This document shows positions 1-12,791 of a stretch of 64,000 nucleotides of DNA, piece by piece. A program made the position numbers and the translations under genes. This DNA is from Acanthornis magna (Eukaryota; Chordata; Aves; Passeriformes; Acanthizidae), in the NCBI GenBank assembly GCA_036785705.1, contig JAWUZG010000135.1, forward strand, positions 4,588,001 through 4,652,000. Reading direction: 5' to 3'. A model generated the notes under the pieces. It did no database searches and was not told the DNA's origin. It saw nothing but the letters and a program-made list of their open reading frames with translations. Positions within the stretch are counted from its first letter, which is position 1. The number at the start of each line of letters is the position of its first letter.

Positions 1-70
1 CATGAAGCTGTGTCAGGAGAGGTTTATGCTGGATATTAGAAAAAGGTTCTTCATCCAGAGGGTGTTTGGA
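1..70 (+). mobile_element. CR1 LINE fragment, 3' region
   Basis: The first 70 bases read like the CR1 3' region in its sense direction: a stretch of the form 'gtgtcaggagaggtttatgctggatattagaaaaagg' broken up here as gtgtcaggagaggttta followed by ggatattagaaaaaggttc and then cagagggtg. The longer CR1 at 53.06-54.42 kb carries the same blocks in reverse complement (around 53260-53310). Similarity fades after about position 70. The copy is cut by the window edge, so its true 5' extent is unknown. Confidence 0.7.
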
Positions 71-2837
71 CCCCCAGCCTGTGGCACTGCCTGCCAGTCA
101 GGCTCTGGGCAGTGCTTGCATGAAAGGCAGACAAGTCACCATTTTCTGGTGTTTTTGGATCACATATAATGTTAGCTCCACAGTCTTCTCATTTGTAAAA
201 TGGGAATAATAAGCTTCCCCACATGGTTAATGTTTGAGAAACTTGGGTGAAAATGTCCATAGGAATTGTTCATCTAATACAAGAGAACAATAAATGGAGA
301 CTAATATAAAAGTAGGTGCTGTGCTGTGTACTCTTCATTTTGAAAGCAATGATAGTACAGGCAGGGCATTAGAATGAGAAATTGTGTCTTGGTGGAAGCA
401 TTCTTTTGTTTCTTTAATTTTGTAAATATCTTGTCGATTGTTCAGGGCAAAACCAGCTTTAAATTTCTATCCCACTTGACAAATTAAAATGTCGCTGCCA
501 GTCCCTGGAGCTCTGAATTTATTTGATAACTAATAACTACTTCTGTTTCATAAAAAGATATGCAGAGACTGTAGTGTTTGGCTCTTAGGGCAAAATGTTG
601 GAATCTGTTCCTGCTGGTAGATTTACAGGAGCAGGTTATGGTGCCATGTTACCATCAGCCACAGAGATTGGGACTGTAAGAGTTCTGCTGAGTTAATGTC
701 CTAGAAAATCAGACCAAGGTATCACCTGCTGGAGTCAATCATATCTTTATTAAAATAATTAGATTTTCCTATTACATAAGCAGCAATAGCTTCTTCAATA
801 TCACTGTCAGATAATGAATAATGTGGGATTATGATCTCTCTGTGGCAAAGGAGATAAAGAAAGGAACCAGAGGCAGAAAATGAAAGTTTGATGATAATAT
901 TAGAGATAAAAAAATAAATGAATGAAAGAACTATCAGATTTAAAGAGATATCATGCAAATAGAAATGTGATAGAAATGTATAAAGAACTGGTAATGTAGA
1001 AAAAGGAAAAGTGACATAACTCATGCAAATATGCCTCATATTTCAAGGAAGACTTTCAAAGAAATATTCCTGAAATAAAAAGAACAATTTAACAAAGGGT
1101 CTTTAAAAGTCACAAGCAGTGTTTTACGGAACATACAATTTGCTCATGGGTATGTACTGCTGCTGGGGGACTGGAGTTTATTTTAGTTCAATTAACCTAT
1201 ATATATATACACTTATAAATCTGCATTATAGGACATATGGCCATGTGGTCCTCACGCATCAAGCATCATACAAACACACTGTGAGATCAGTGAGATCCTG
1301 GGGGAGGACAGAACAAATACAGTGCGCAGAAAAATAGCAGAAAGGACATGCCTTTGTAGCATATAACAAAGAAAATTTTGAGTTAAGGAAAAAATTCTGC
1401 CCTTTTGACTTCACAGTTGTTGGACCTTTGTACTGTGGATCTGATTCTGGTCCACAAAGCAGAAGAGTTCAGTGTGCAGCAGGGTTGTTGGGCTTTGATA
1501 GGGTGGACTCATGCCAGGCTTCATGCATTGCCTGATCATTTCTTGTGAAATGAGTTACTCTCGTTTTCATCTTAGGAGAAATATTTTGTTTGCGAAACAC
1601 GTAGCTGCATATTCACTTATGCTTCCCAAGCATGTGAATGCATGGGGTGAGATGGATGGCAGTAATTTTCACAGCTTAAGTTGCCACTTTATCATGGGGA
1701 AGCAAATAGGATCCATACGAGGTACATGTTATTGCAGAGTATGTTCCTTGTGTATCATTTGGCTGCAGTTAAAGCCCATCAAATCTCCTTTATGGCTTCT
1801 TATATCTCAAGATTCTATTTACGTCAGATTTCATGTGTGTATTTCACTAGAGGCTGCATTCAAAGCAACGTATTCCAGACAGGAGAGCAGCTGCTGGCTG
1901 CTGCCATGCTAGGATGGAAATTCAGGTGAAAAACATCTGTGAAATCAGGGAAAATTAGAATTCCTTGTGCTAAAGGAGATGTCACATTCAGGAAAGGGCT
2001 TTTCTTTAATAATTCTTACTTAGTATACTGGAGTTTGCTGTCCATTGATCTCATTAGGTCACACAAAATGCTTTGTCTTAGGATGATACATACTAGGGAA
2101 AATACACGTTTAGATATAAAAGATGAAGCAAAATGCATATGACTGACTAAAGAACACAGTTCTTTATCAGTTGAGGGATGTATGGCATCCTGGTACCCTC
2201 TATACCCTGTTTCTCATGATGAAACAGATAGGGACAGTAATGTAATGTTCTAAATACACCAAAAATTGTTAAAGGTTGCCTGAAACACTGACTTGAAAAT
2301 TCAGTACTGAAAGCTTTTGGTAGCGGCTGCCATTTTCATGCATTAAGAAAGCAGGGATATTAATCCTTGGGAAAATACATTATCATAGCTGTCTTTTGGA
2401 AGTCTGTTGTCCAGTTCTTACTCTGTGCTATTCAGCTGAGGGTTCTGCTGGAAAGGTTTATCTTTTAAAAAAATGATAATTATGAATAGTGAGCTTTCTT
2501 GGGCCTTTACAGTTCTTTGGTTCTCACCCTCGGTGCATCTGTGCCATGGTTTGAATGATGAAGCTGTTGGATGTGCAGGTGGGTGTTCTCCGTTTAGTGT
2601 GTCCTGCATTGCCCCCGGGCTCGAGGGATATGAGTTAGATGCATCTGCCCTCTCAGAACCTCTGCCAGGGCTCTGTAAGTAATTAGGTGGAATTATGGCA
2701 TATTAAAATATGCTGATACATTTGAAAAGATGTTACTGTAACAGTGGGATTTTTAGAAATGAAAGCTCTCTACTGTGTTTCAAGTCTGCTGTGGCCAAAA
2801 GCTAACCTAGTAGGAAACACAGCCAGCAATGATAGGC

Positions 2838-2857
2838 TTTTTTTTTTTTTTTTTTTT
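2838..2857. repeat. Homopolymer T run (T20)
   Basis: Twenty consecutive T on the plus strand. It could be the poly-A of a retroposed sequence on the minus strand, but no recognisable retroposon body lies next to it. Confidence 0.9.
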
Positions 2858-5800
2858 CGGATTTAGTAACCTGAATTTCAGCTACAAAAAGATTTTACAG
2901 CTTTCATATATATTGATGAGGATAATCTAAAGAGAGTTTATCTCTGTAATCTAATTTGCAAGATTAATTGCTGAGCTGTTTTTTATGTATTTTATCCTTA
3001 CATCCACAGCATGTGCAGTCATCCCAATGTCCAATTAATCTTTTTTAAAAAAATCAGTACAGAAATTGAACTTGAGCTTTTGAATGCCGTGTTAATGCCT
3101 GGCTTGGGCAACAAAATGGTATGGTCCTTTCAGATGAGACATTGTCCACTGCTTTTCTTCTGTAGTGCCTGGGAAAAGCAGCCCTAGAGTTGCAGTCTTG
3201 GCATTAGCACAGTCCCAAAAATGCACATCAGGAGGCATTGCTTGTATGGCATGACAATGTGCTCTGCTTGCTGCATGTAGGAATGTGTAACAATATCTAT
3301 CATTTTTGGAGGTAGTCATGCAACTTACATTATTTTCTCCCTAGCAGAGGTTTTCTCTTCTGCTACCACTGGAAAACACTTCAAGTGGTTAATAGAAAAT
3401 CCAGTCCCTTATCTGTGAGCTTGTTACATATGCCTGCCATTTGTTCATATTATCCCAACAGCTTGTAGAATATCGTCATTCATTTCCAAAGTATCAGAAA
3501 AAGGCAGTGATCTACCTCAACTCCCCTTCCTCTGCTTCCACAGACTCAAGCTCCGTGCAGCCTTGCAGCTGCGCGGTGTGGCAGTTGTGTGGTTTTGGGC
3601 TGCCCATGCAGTGCTGACAGGTCAGGAATGTGAGAGGGAGCACTGGCACTGATTTCCAAGAAATCATGAAACAGTGATTTTTAGCTGAAAAGAGAGTATA
3701 GGCGAGGTTTTGTGATAGTCTCAATTTGCAAGATGATTGCTCAGGAAATGTAGGGGGAGGAAAATGAAAGGGGGTGGCAGAAAGGTAGGGGGACCTTTGG
3801 ATATACTTAGGCTATCAGATTATAGACAGCTTTGTGAAAAGCGAGTTATGAACTGCTCTAGGAAGCAGTAGTAAGGTAGAGAGAAGAGATGTAATAAGAC
3901 ATTTCTGCATGTGAAGAAAGCGTCTTTGCTGCCCACCTGATCGTAATCTTACTTTTGTTTTGAATACTGAAGGAAATTATGCATCAACTGACAACAGGGC
4001 TTTTCAGATGCCTCTGGCAGTTTGCATGCCAAACCACACCTTAATCAGTGATAATTCATTCAGAAAATCTTGTAGACATGGGACTTGTGTAATGAGATCA
4101 CATAGTCTTCTGTGGAGCATAGTCCTCATCTAGAAAAAGATAACAGTTAGCTAATTTTCATCATTCTGATTTGACATTTCAATGCAAGTCATGTGGTAGC
4201 TCTGAATTGCAAGTGAGTCAGAGTGTGGAAGAGCCTTCTGCACAAGAGAAACTATAGCTTTTAGCATTGAATTTTAATTCTCATGGAAAACAAGCAAACC
4301 TGTTACTGGGAACTTGTCAAACATCCAAATGAAGAAAATACCAATTTAGAGTTCAGCTAGACTCCTCTCTAATTAGTGTTCTTACAGCGTGGCAATGACC
4401 ATGGTAGATGCTCTTGGAGATTGTCACCGCCTGAGACTAGAGATGAACCATCAAATTCATTGGAGCAGTCAGCGTTTCCTTTTATGTGTGTACATGTTCT
4501 TGGCAGCTGAAAAAGTGTTTCTCTCTTAAATGAGTATGTTCCTATCAGGTAAAATCTGATCATAAGACGAACAATTGCAGTGTGTTATATTTCACTGTCA
4601 ATCTCTTTACTTAATTGCTTTTTTCTTTTTTCTTTTTAAAGCAAAGGCTATGATAGAAAGTTTAGTCTGAACTCAGTTGCTTTTTCTAACACAAACCATT
4701 GAATGTACTGAAAATCTATGGCTAATTAAAGAATTTTTTAATTTAGAGTATAAGTACTACCATGGATCCATTAATTTTGTGGCAGGCATACCTAATACAG
4801 TCTTGTATTTTTTAGGTATTATTTAAACTAGCAGATAGTTTTCTGCTTTTTCAGGTTGTCTATTAAGCTAATATTTGGAATACCTTAGAACCAAAGGTTT
4901 CTGTAAGGAATTTTTGCGATGTGGAACTGCTTTAAAATATGTATCAGTCACACATAGGAACTCGTGGCATTCTAAGCTTCTTGTTTCTTTGAGGGCCAGC
5001 CAAAATTTCAACACAAAGTCTTGATATCCATGCTTGCCAGAGTTGATTTATGACTTAACCAGAACAAAATTTGGCACACATGACTGCTGAACTCCAGCCC
5101 AGCTTAAAGCACATAACTCCTGCAGCATGCACAGCAAGTGGAGCCAGGTGTATGTCCAGCAGGGAAGGGAAGGTGGTGGCTGTTGGATGTGGGTGCCATG
5201 TCTCCTCCATGTGACCTCAAGTCCACCAAGTGGACTCAGCCAGCAGTTAATTAAAAAGTTGTTATGAAAAGTGGCAGAAAAACTTCATCCATGCTTTAAG
5301 AGAGAGCTGGTTCAGCTTTGCTGATAGAAGGAAAAAATTTGGTTTGCTCTTCAGCCAGCAGATCGGACTGTGTACAGGCAACAAGCAGATTTTCTGGAAG
5401 ATTTTTTTGTTATGTTCCATTTTATTTTAAAATTTTTCACAAGAGATTCTTGCTCTAGCACTGTATTTAAATAGAATTTAGGGCATTGTTTTTAGTGAAT
5501 ATAAGCCAGGGAATGTCATGGGTTCACTACCATCATAATGAATATTTTATTACAGCAGCTGAAATCTTGGATTTTGATGAGGAGAGGGCACCATTGTTTC
5601 AGTTCTGTGAAATCTCTCTGAGGATCATTACCTTACTTATTTATTTAGTTTTTGAGACAGGCAGAGCATTAGTGAATATCAGGAAGAAAACATGATCTGA
5701 TCCAATTTTAAGCACTTTGTCAAAACAGTAAAGCAAACTTTTCCTATCTGTCTGATGATTTCTGTGATTGTGAAATAAAGCTAGCCTATCTTTTGGACTG

Positions 5801-8800
5801 GTTCAGGGCCAAGGGATAACTGATCATCAAGTGGAGATGTTTTCATTTATCAGTTTATTTTTTTGCCCTTCCACAGAGAGTGGCCAAATAAAATGTTTTC
5901 TTAGTGCCCTGCTCGCCACTCTGGTGTTTTCATCAATTTCACTCTGTCTCTGGGGCTACAAGTGTCAGTCAGTTGCAATAAGGTGTCATTTTTGCCACTT
6001 CTGTGTTTATTAGGAGCTCTCAGATATTTACTGCCCAGTTTCCTGGACCTGTGCCTTGGGTGAGCCGTGTGGGACATGTGCTCGAGAGCTGTGGCAGAAA
6101 TGTGTGCGGCCGATCTGGGCACAGCAGTAATAAAATACAGAGCTAAGGATCATTTCCTGCCCACTGATAGGCAAGTTCAGCAAACTCTATTTATGTTTCT
6201 TGCTTGATATAAATTTTTGACCTTTATGATTCAGTGGACAGCCTAAAAATGTCTGAATGAATTGATAAGAATCAGTAGCCAAAAACCAGGAATCTTGGCT
6301 TTGTTACTGATAGAAAAATAGCTTTCTTCTCTTCCTTCCTTTTCACAGAAAATGGCAAAAGTCGGATTTTTTTTTTTTAATTGCTTAAGCATGGTGTTTC
6401 CTCATCTGCTGTTCCTCCAGAACCTTTTGTGAAGCAGGCAAATTAGATCCTGCTCTGACATCGAAAGTGCAGACACTTTTGATGTACAGTACAACAGCTG
6501 AGAAGTCCTGCAATGGGGCAGTCCTACCAAATGCTGTCTGCTAAGGTGAAGCTGTACTGCCCCAGACCCCCTTTGGGTTTTGAGGCAGGCAGTGTGTTGC
6601 AGGCTGGGCAGTCAGGCAGTGAATAAACAGTAAGTAGTTTAAATAGAAATGGGGTGCAGAGGATTTCAAGACTGGTTCTTCACCTTGACTATTTTGTTAT
6701 GTTAGGAATTAATGAATGTGTTACCATTCTTCAGTGAGCCTCAGGCTAATAACTCTGTGAGCTTAGATACCCTCAAGGTAATTTTTTCCTTCCTTTTAAA
6801 TCAGGCCAATTTAGTAAATGTCAAGCAGTCTGGAATAAGAAATGACTAATTTTGTGCCATTTTATGTCTTTTGGTAACCATGATTATATCTATCCTGAGT
6901 GTGATCAGTTAGAAAACTTGAAAAAATTGTGCTCTCTTCAATCTGGGCAAAGTAGTACCACAGCAGCATTTAGCAATCCTTTAAGATTTCTGGAGCCAGA
7001 ATGTTGTTAGGTTCCTATAAAGTTTAATGATGCATGGTGTAATGAAAATGATGTAATAGCACAAAGTTAAACAGGATACTTCATTTGCAGATTGGAAATT
7101 AGAGATGGATCTGGCCTTTTTCCCTTGCTGTGTGCGAGCGTTGGAATGTAGTTCTGGTTTGGGCACCCCACGTGCACTGCCTGCAATTGCCTTTGCAGGA
7201 TGCACGAACAAAATTCATCTGAAACTGCAGAGTCACTTGTGAAGTACCACAGGGGCATGAAGTTCTGTAAAAGCAAGACCATGAAACAACTAGAGCAGCT
7301 AAAACTGCCTGTGGTAGAGAGAACATGATGTGCGATTTAAATATCAATAGTAGTTGATGTAAAATAAAGAAAATACCTGCAATCTGTCTTGGACTCCTGT
7401 CTGTGGCTTGGATGAGGGAGCAGAAGAAATGATTGCAAAAAAGTTTTGCGGGGCACACGGGACGGTCTGGCTTCAGTTTTACAAATGGCTTAAAAGTTCA
7501 GTTATCAAAATTAGTTCTCATAGCACAGTTTGGAGTTTTTGGTGTGTGAAAGGAGAGGAGATGGGAAAGAAGGGAAAGGCAAGGTGGGTGTGCAGCACTG
7601 TTGGGCAAAGGGAGATGTATGGAATAGGTCTGCCTGGTTAAAGACATTCTCCCTGCCCCAAGGACTCCAAAATGGCCATCAGTATAGGGAGGGAGGATTT
7701 AAAGAATTACACTGAAATGGTGCTAGCTGAAAAGAAGGTCAGGGGAGTTGAAATCTACTATTACTACCTGTAGCAAAGCTAGTATCTGCAGATGAAAGCT
7801 GCTGGGGTAGGAGGGAAATACCTACAAAGAACAAACTGAAGTGGACTCCCACAGTAATTCTATCCCTCTGAGTTAAAGCTGATTCTTTCAGAATCCAGAA
7901 ATATTCACTTTGCGGCATCCCTAAAGTGGGAACAGAGCAGTACATACAAATTATGTCCTAATCTCACCCTAATCTTATGGCAGAAGAGAAAGAATCAGTA
8001 AAAAGACAAGTGGAACTCAACCAAAAGCAACTAACAAACATTGCTAACTAACATTTTAATGCTAGAGCAGTTATTAGGCACCAAAATTGATCTATCTTCG
8101 AGATTCTTGGCGTTCAAATAATTTTCTCAAATGAGTGCTAAGGTCTTTGTCATGCTTCTGATCTGCACTCTCATTCTTAGACTACACCCAAGTTTGTGGC
8201 TTTTAGATTGGCTAAATAACTGATGAGCCATGCTCATGCTCAGAGTCTGACACTGCTGGTGTTCTTTGCAGTGTAGGAGAGATTTTTCACCAGCTTCAGG
8301 GCATGGGACACCTGCTGCCATCCCTTAAGCAATAAACTTGAAGGTTTGTAACAGATGCTTTATAAGGCATTTTCATAATGTGCTGTTCTGTGTTTCCTTT
8401 TACTGTTCCTGTTAAATCAAGATTTTAAAGCTGTTTTCTTTTAAGGCAAGTGACAAGTGAATCACTAAGTAAGGGTACAGAGACAGACAGTTTGACAGCC
8501 CATGGAAACAACAATCCAGGGTATGAATGGCAAAGCTGATGTGTAATTCTGATTTATACATTGCTAAATAGTGAAAATTTCTAGGAACAGTTGCATAGTT
8601 TTGGAAGTTTCTTCTTTAAAATAATTTTCCCCTGTGTTGCAAGTGAGCATCAGCAGCTGTGGCTCAAAATATGGCCAAGTATGAGGAGAGGAATTGGAAT
8701 TTTTTCCCTTTGAGTTCTCATTAGCCATCATCAGTGTGGTTCTCATGGCTTTCTGTCTTCTGTTTCCTGTGATTTCTAGATGACTGCTGTCCCTTCTATG

Positions 8801-11800
8801 GCCGTGTACTTCTTGCCCCTGCTTTGATAATAGCATTTTGGTGAAGGCTTGCTCAAATTGTTTGTGGCTTTGCTGCAATAAGTGGTTATTATATCCATGA
8901 TGCTCTAGTAGGGCGTTTCTTTCCCTGTTCCTTCTGAATGTTTGTGCACACACACTGGCACAGCTGGTGCTGAACACCACTATAAATGTCCCTGCAGTCC
9001 CTGTGAGGAGTCCTGGTGGAGGCAAAGCAGGCACTGCCTGGTGTGCCTGAGTCCCTTCCTTGGTGGCACATTGGTGCTGGGGCTCCCTTTGAGCTCACTG
9101 CTGGGTGTGCTCTCCAGGGTGCAGAATGGACATTTTCACCATCCCAACTGTTGCTAAATAGGCTGATTAATCAATATGTCTGTATTAATTTCTGTATTTC
9201 CTTACTCTGTCCTAACTCTTTAGGAGCTCATCAGAATATAAGATTCATTGTAGCTGTTCCCACAAAAGTGCATTACTTCAAAACTACTTTTGTTTGTTCA
9301 GGGTCCTGTGAAGTTTAGAGTGTCTTAAAGAAGTTATTATTAAAATGTCTTCTGTCTAGAATCAGGTAAGAGCTCAAGGACATGCTACAAATTCTCTTAA
9401 TGTGATCAGGGGGATTGGATTAGACAGCTTTCACAGATGCACACTGGTACCACTCCCACGGAAAGGACAGATGATCCCAACTAGAAGATATTCTGAAATG
9501 CAGAGCTCCAAAAAAAACTTGCAGAGGTTTTCATTCTGAATACCTTAAACTTTTTGTCTTGCACTTCATAGTCCAATTACTTTCTTTTGGTCTTTCTGTG
9601 AAAATCTGTTCCTTCTTCAGAGTCTTTTGCAGTTTGCCACAGTGGCTGTGGCTTGATGCCAGCTGGGTACACAATCTGACTTGCTGTGAGACAAGACTGG
9701 GGACTCTTCCAAATAGCTGGCAACTACAAATATCTGCAAAACAGAGACAGGCAACTTTGCTGCCAGCTGTCTCTGTCTGACAAAAATGCCATCTTGGGTT
9801 ACATGCACAGGAGAGAACTAATAGTTTTAAAAAATGCGGGTTTTTTTGTTTGTTTGATTTAGTGGGGTTTTTGTTAAGTCAGCTGAGCTAAAGAATCAAA
9901 GTTTTCACAGCTTATGTAGGACTTAAGAGGAATACACATTGTGGCTTTAGGTTCAGTTTTCAACAGATTCAAGGTATTTGTAGTGATCTTTACAGAAACA
10001 GGGTTATTGTTCGTATTTATGTTTTGAGGAAAAATAATTTCTGTGTAGATGACCTGTAATACAGAAGATGTTCACATAATTATAAAGAAAATTTAAACAT
10101 TGGAAGGGAAGGAAGTGTTTAAGATAAATGTTCGTAAATATAAATCAACACTAATAAAAGGGAAATTGTGCTTATCACTGTTTGATGGAGTGTATTAAGA
10201 TAAATGTTTTCTAAGCACTGCAATGAATGAAGTTCAGGTGCATTTAAAAGTTAAGTACATTATTTTAAAAACTGAAACCCAAATCTGTTAGTCATTTCAT
10301 TATGTTTTAAAAATGTTTTAAACACTTCCGTCTGTCCAGAGTGGGAGATGTTGTCTCATCATCTAATTCTCTGCTTCCTACTCTACTGAAATCTAATCAG
10401 AGAGGAATCTCCCCATCCTCTGGGAGGAATGAGCTTAACCTCTTGCCTAAGCTATTTATATTAACAGAAAATATTTCACTGCTACTTTTCCTTTTGTTGT
10501 TGTTGTTTTGTTTTGTCTGCAAGGATTATTTACAGGAAAGCCTAGGAAAGTTCCTACATCTACACCAGGAACCAAGAGACACATAAATGCAAATGCAGTT
10601 CTGAATCTGTAGCCCCACTCTATATATGGGTAGAAAGATTTATAAGAGATATTGACTTAAATGCAGATGAGAAAAGCTTCAGTTGCTGTAGGACTGCATT
10701 GAATGAAGAGATCACATTTTCTGCGGCTTCTGTGTCTGTCAGCAGCAGTACCACAATTAGGATATTTTAGGATGCCTTGAACATTGAACTCCAAGGACCC
10801 CAGAGGTTTTTTGCATCTTTACTCTGGGTTTAGATTTTGGGTTCAGATCTGTTTCTTGAATTGGCCACCCCAAGGTTTTCTGAAGTCTGAAACACAGAAC
10901 CAAGCTGGTGTTTAACTTCAGCCATTCTCTGTTGGTTGCTGTAGGTCTCTCTTAAAGGACTGTAGGAGGTGATCTTTCCTGTAGATAAAATACAGGAATT
11001 GACATAAGGCTATGCCATCCATCTCAGTCAAGTGAAGTAACTTTCTGTTTCAAAATCTTCTCTTTCACCTGAAGTATTACATTTCTGCTTACCCAGAAAC
11101 TCACTATTATTGCTTGAATGAGCAGCAGTGTAATCCTCTGAGGTGCTGGTGTCCGAGGGGCCAGGAAGGCAATGAAAACTCCAACCAGTGTAGTGTGAAA
11201 GCTCCCAGGTAGAGCTGCCTGGGGACTTTGCAATATGAGCTGCACTGATTTTTCTTGCACCACAGAGTAAGGGATTACACTGCACTGCTCCTGCTGCAGG
11301 ATGGGAATGAGGATGAAAACTGGTCATGGAGAGAAGAGCCCTATTGAGCTGAGTGAGGGGTATGAGTGTCCAAGGAGAGGGTAGTCTTTGCCAGACTGGC
11401 CCACATGTGCTGCCCCCTCTGTGGGGAAGTGTGGCAAACCTCAGTCAGCAGCAGCAGCGAAATGTCGCAAACCAGAAGAGGGAGGGAAGTGTATAGTCAG
11501 AATAAAAATATTAGCAAGTAGTGTTTCTTACCTCTGTCTTCCTTTCTCCTGGGAGGAAAAGGTAAAATAAGCCCCCAAAGTGCTTTGCTGTTCTGCCTGT
11601 GTGACCTGTGTTCCACTGCAGAGGTCAGAGGAGCCATGGTGGTGCAGCTGGGTGAGAAGTGGGAGTCACAGGTAATCCTCTTTGCACTTACTCTCCAGAG
11701 GATTTCAATTTCCAGGGTAGTCTGAGGTCTGCAATTTGAGAGTGATCCTGTAGGACAGCAACACTGAAAGGAATGTTGCAGTAGGTGGAGGGGTGCTGAG

Positions 11801-12749
11801 CTGTGGTGAGCCACCCCTGTGCAGTGGCACTGAGGCACACAAAGACCCAGGGAGCTGCTGGCACTGGGATGTACAGCCCACTGTGTGGTGCACACCCCTC
11901 TTCAGGGACATCAGCGTCACAGCCATGTTCTGGTGGCTTTTCCATGCCCTCAGTGCATCTCCTTGCTTGTCTTCTGTTGAGGATTCTTCAAATGATGCTG
12001 TAAGAGCAAGTACCACTTCTCCCAGGCTTCTGTGTTGTTGTTGAAGCAGGTGATGTGTGGTGGAGTGGAGCATCTTCTCAAGTGAAATGCAGCCTGTTGT
12101 CAATGAAAGGCCAGATCTGGCTCTTCTCAGCCAAACCCTTTTTGTCAGAACTAGGAAGAACATCAGAAGCAGGCTCCAGAAATGTGGAATCCACTGTATG
12201 ATTGTATTTGGTTACTTAATTCAGAATTCACTCCAAAACTAGAGAAGGTCATTTTCTGACCTTTTCAGCTGAGTAAAGCTGTAGGTGCCTGTTGTCTCTC
12301 TGGAAGGGTGTGTAAAAGCTCTGTTCCTCTTGGTGCAAGAAGCCATGAATGTTTATCTTTCAGGAGCAGAGCATCTCTCCTCCCAGAACAGCTGGGATTA
12401 GCTCAGTAGTGAATCCATAAGCTACATGGTTTGGTTTGGTTTTTTTTCCAGAAAACCCACTTTATTTTACACCAGGCATGAAGAAGATGTAGAGGGATAA
12501 TCTCTCTGCTCCTTTTTCACCTCTGAAAAGTAACATCATTCAGGATGTGATTCTCCACTTGGGAATCCTTCTTACATAAAGTTGCTTATAGATTCTGGCT
12601 TTTCTACTTCATCCAAGGATTATACACACTTTGTCAGTTTTCACTGAGCTCTTTTTGCTTTTGGTATAAATACACAATTCCTATTCATGAGGGGAGAAAA
12701 AAGCAGCTTTAGTTATGCCTGTCCACGGCAAAACCTAATTTGATTATGT

Positions 12750-12791
12750 GGCATAATTAAACCTTTTAAAGGCATAACCTGACCTTTTATC
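12750..12791. repeat. 21-bp imperfect direct repeat in an AT-rich block
   Basis: Two adjacent 21-bp units, at 12750-12770 and 12771-12791, both begin ggcataa and share acctttta, matching at 15 of 21 positions. ATTA and TTAATTAA-type cores lie around them, at 12755-12760 and 12805-12812. Confidence 0.6.

Noticed and set aside
8564..9034. 156-codon open frame on the minus strand
   Set aside because: No domain, composition typical of non-coding sequence, and other frames overlap it.
11497..12163. Overlapping 132- and 152-codon frames on the minus strand
   Set aside because: Several frames on both strands are open because the region is less AT-rich; none looks like a protein family.
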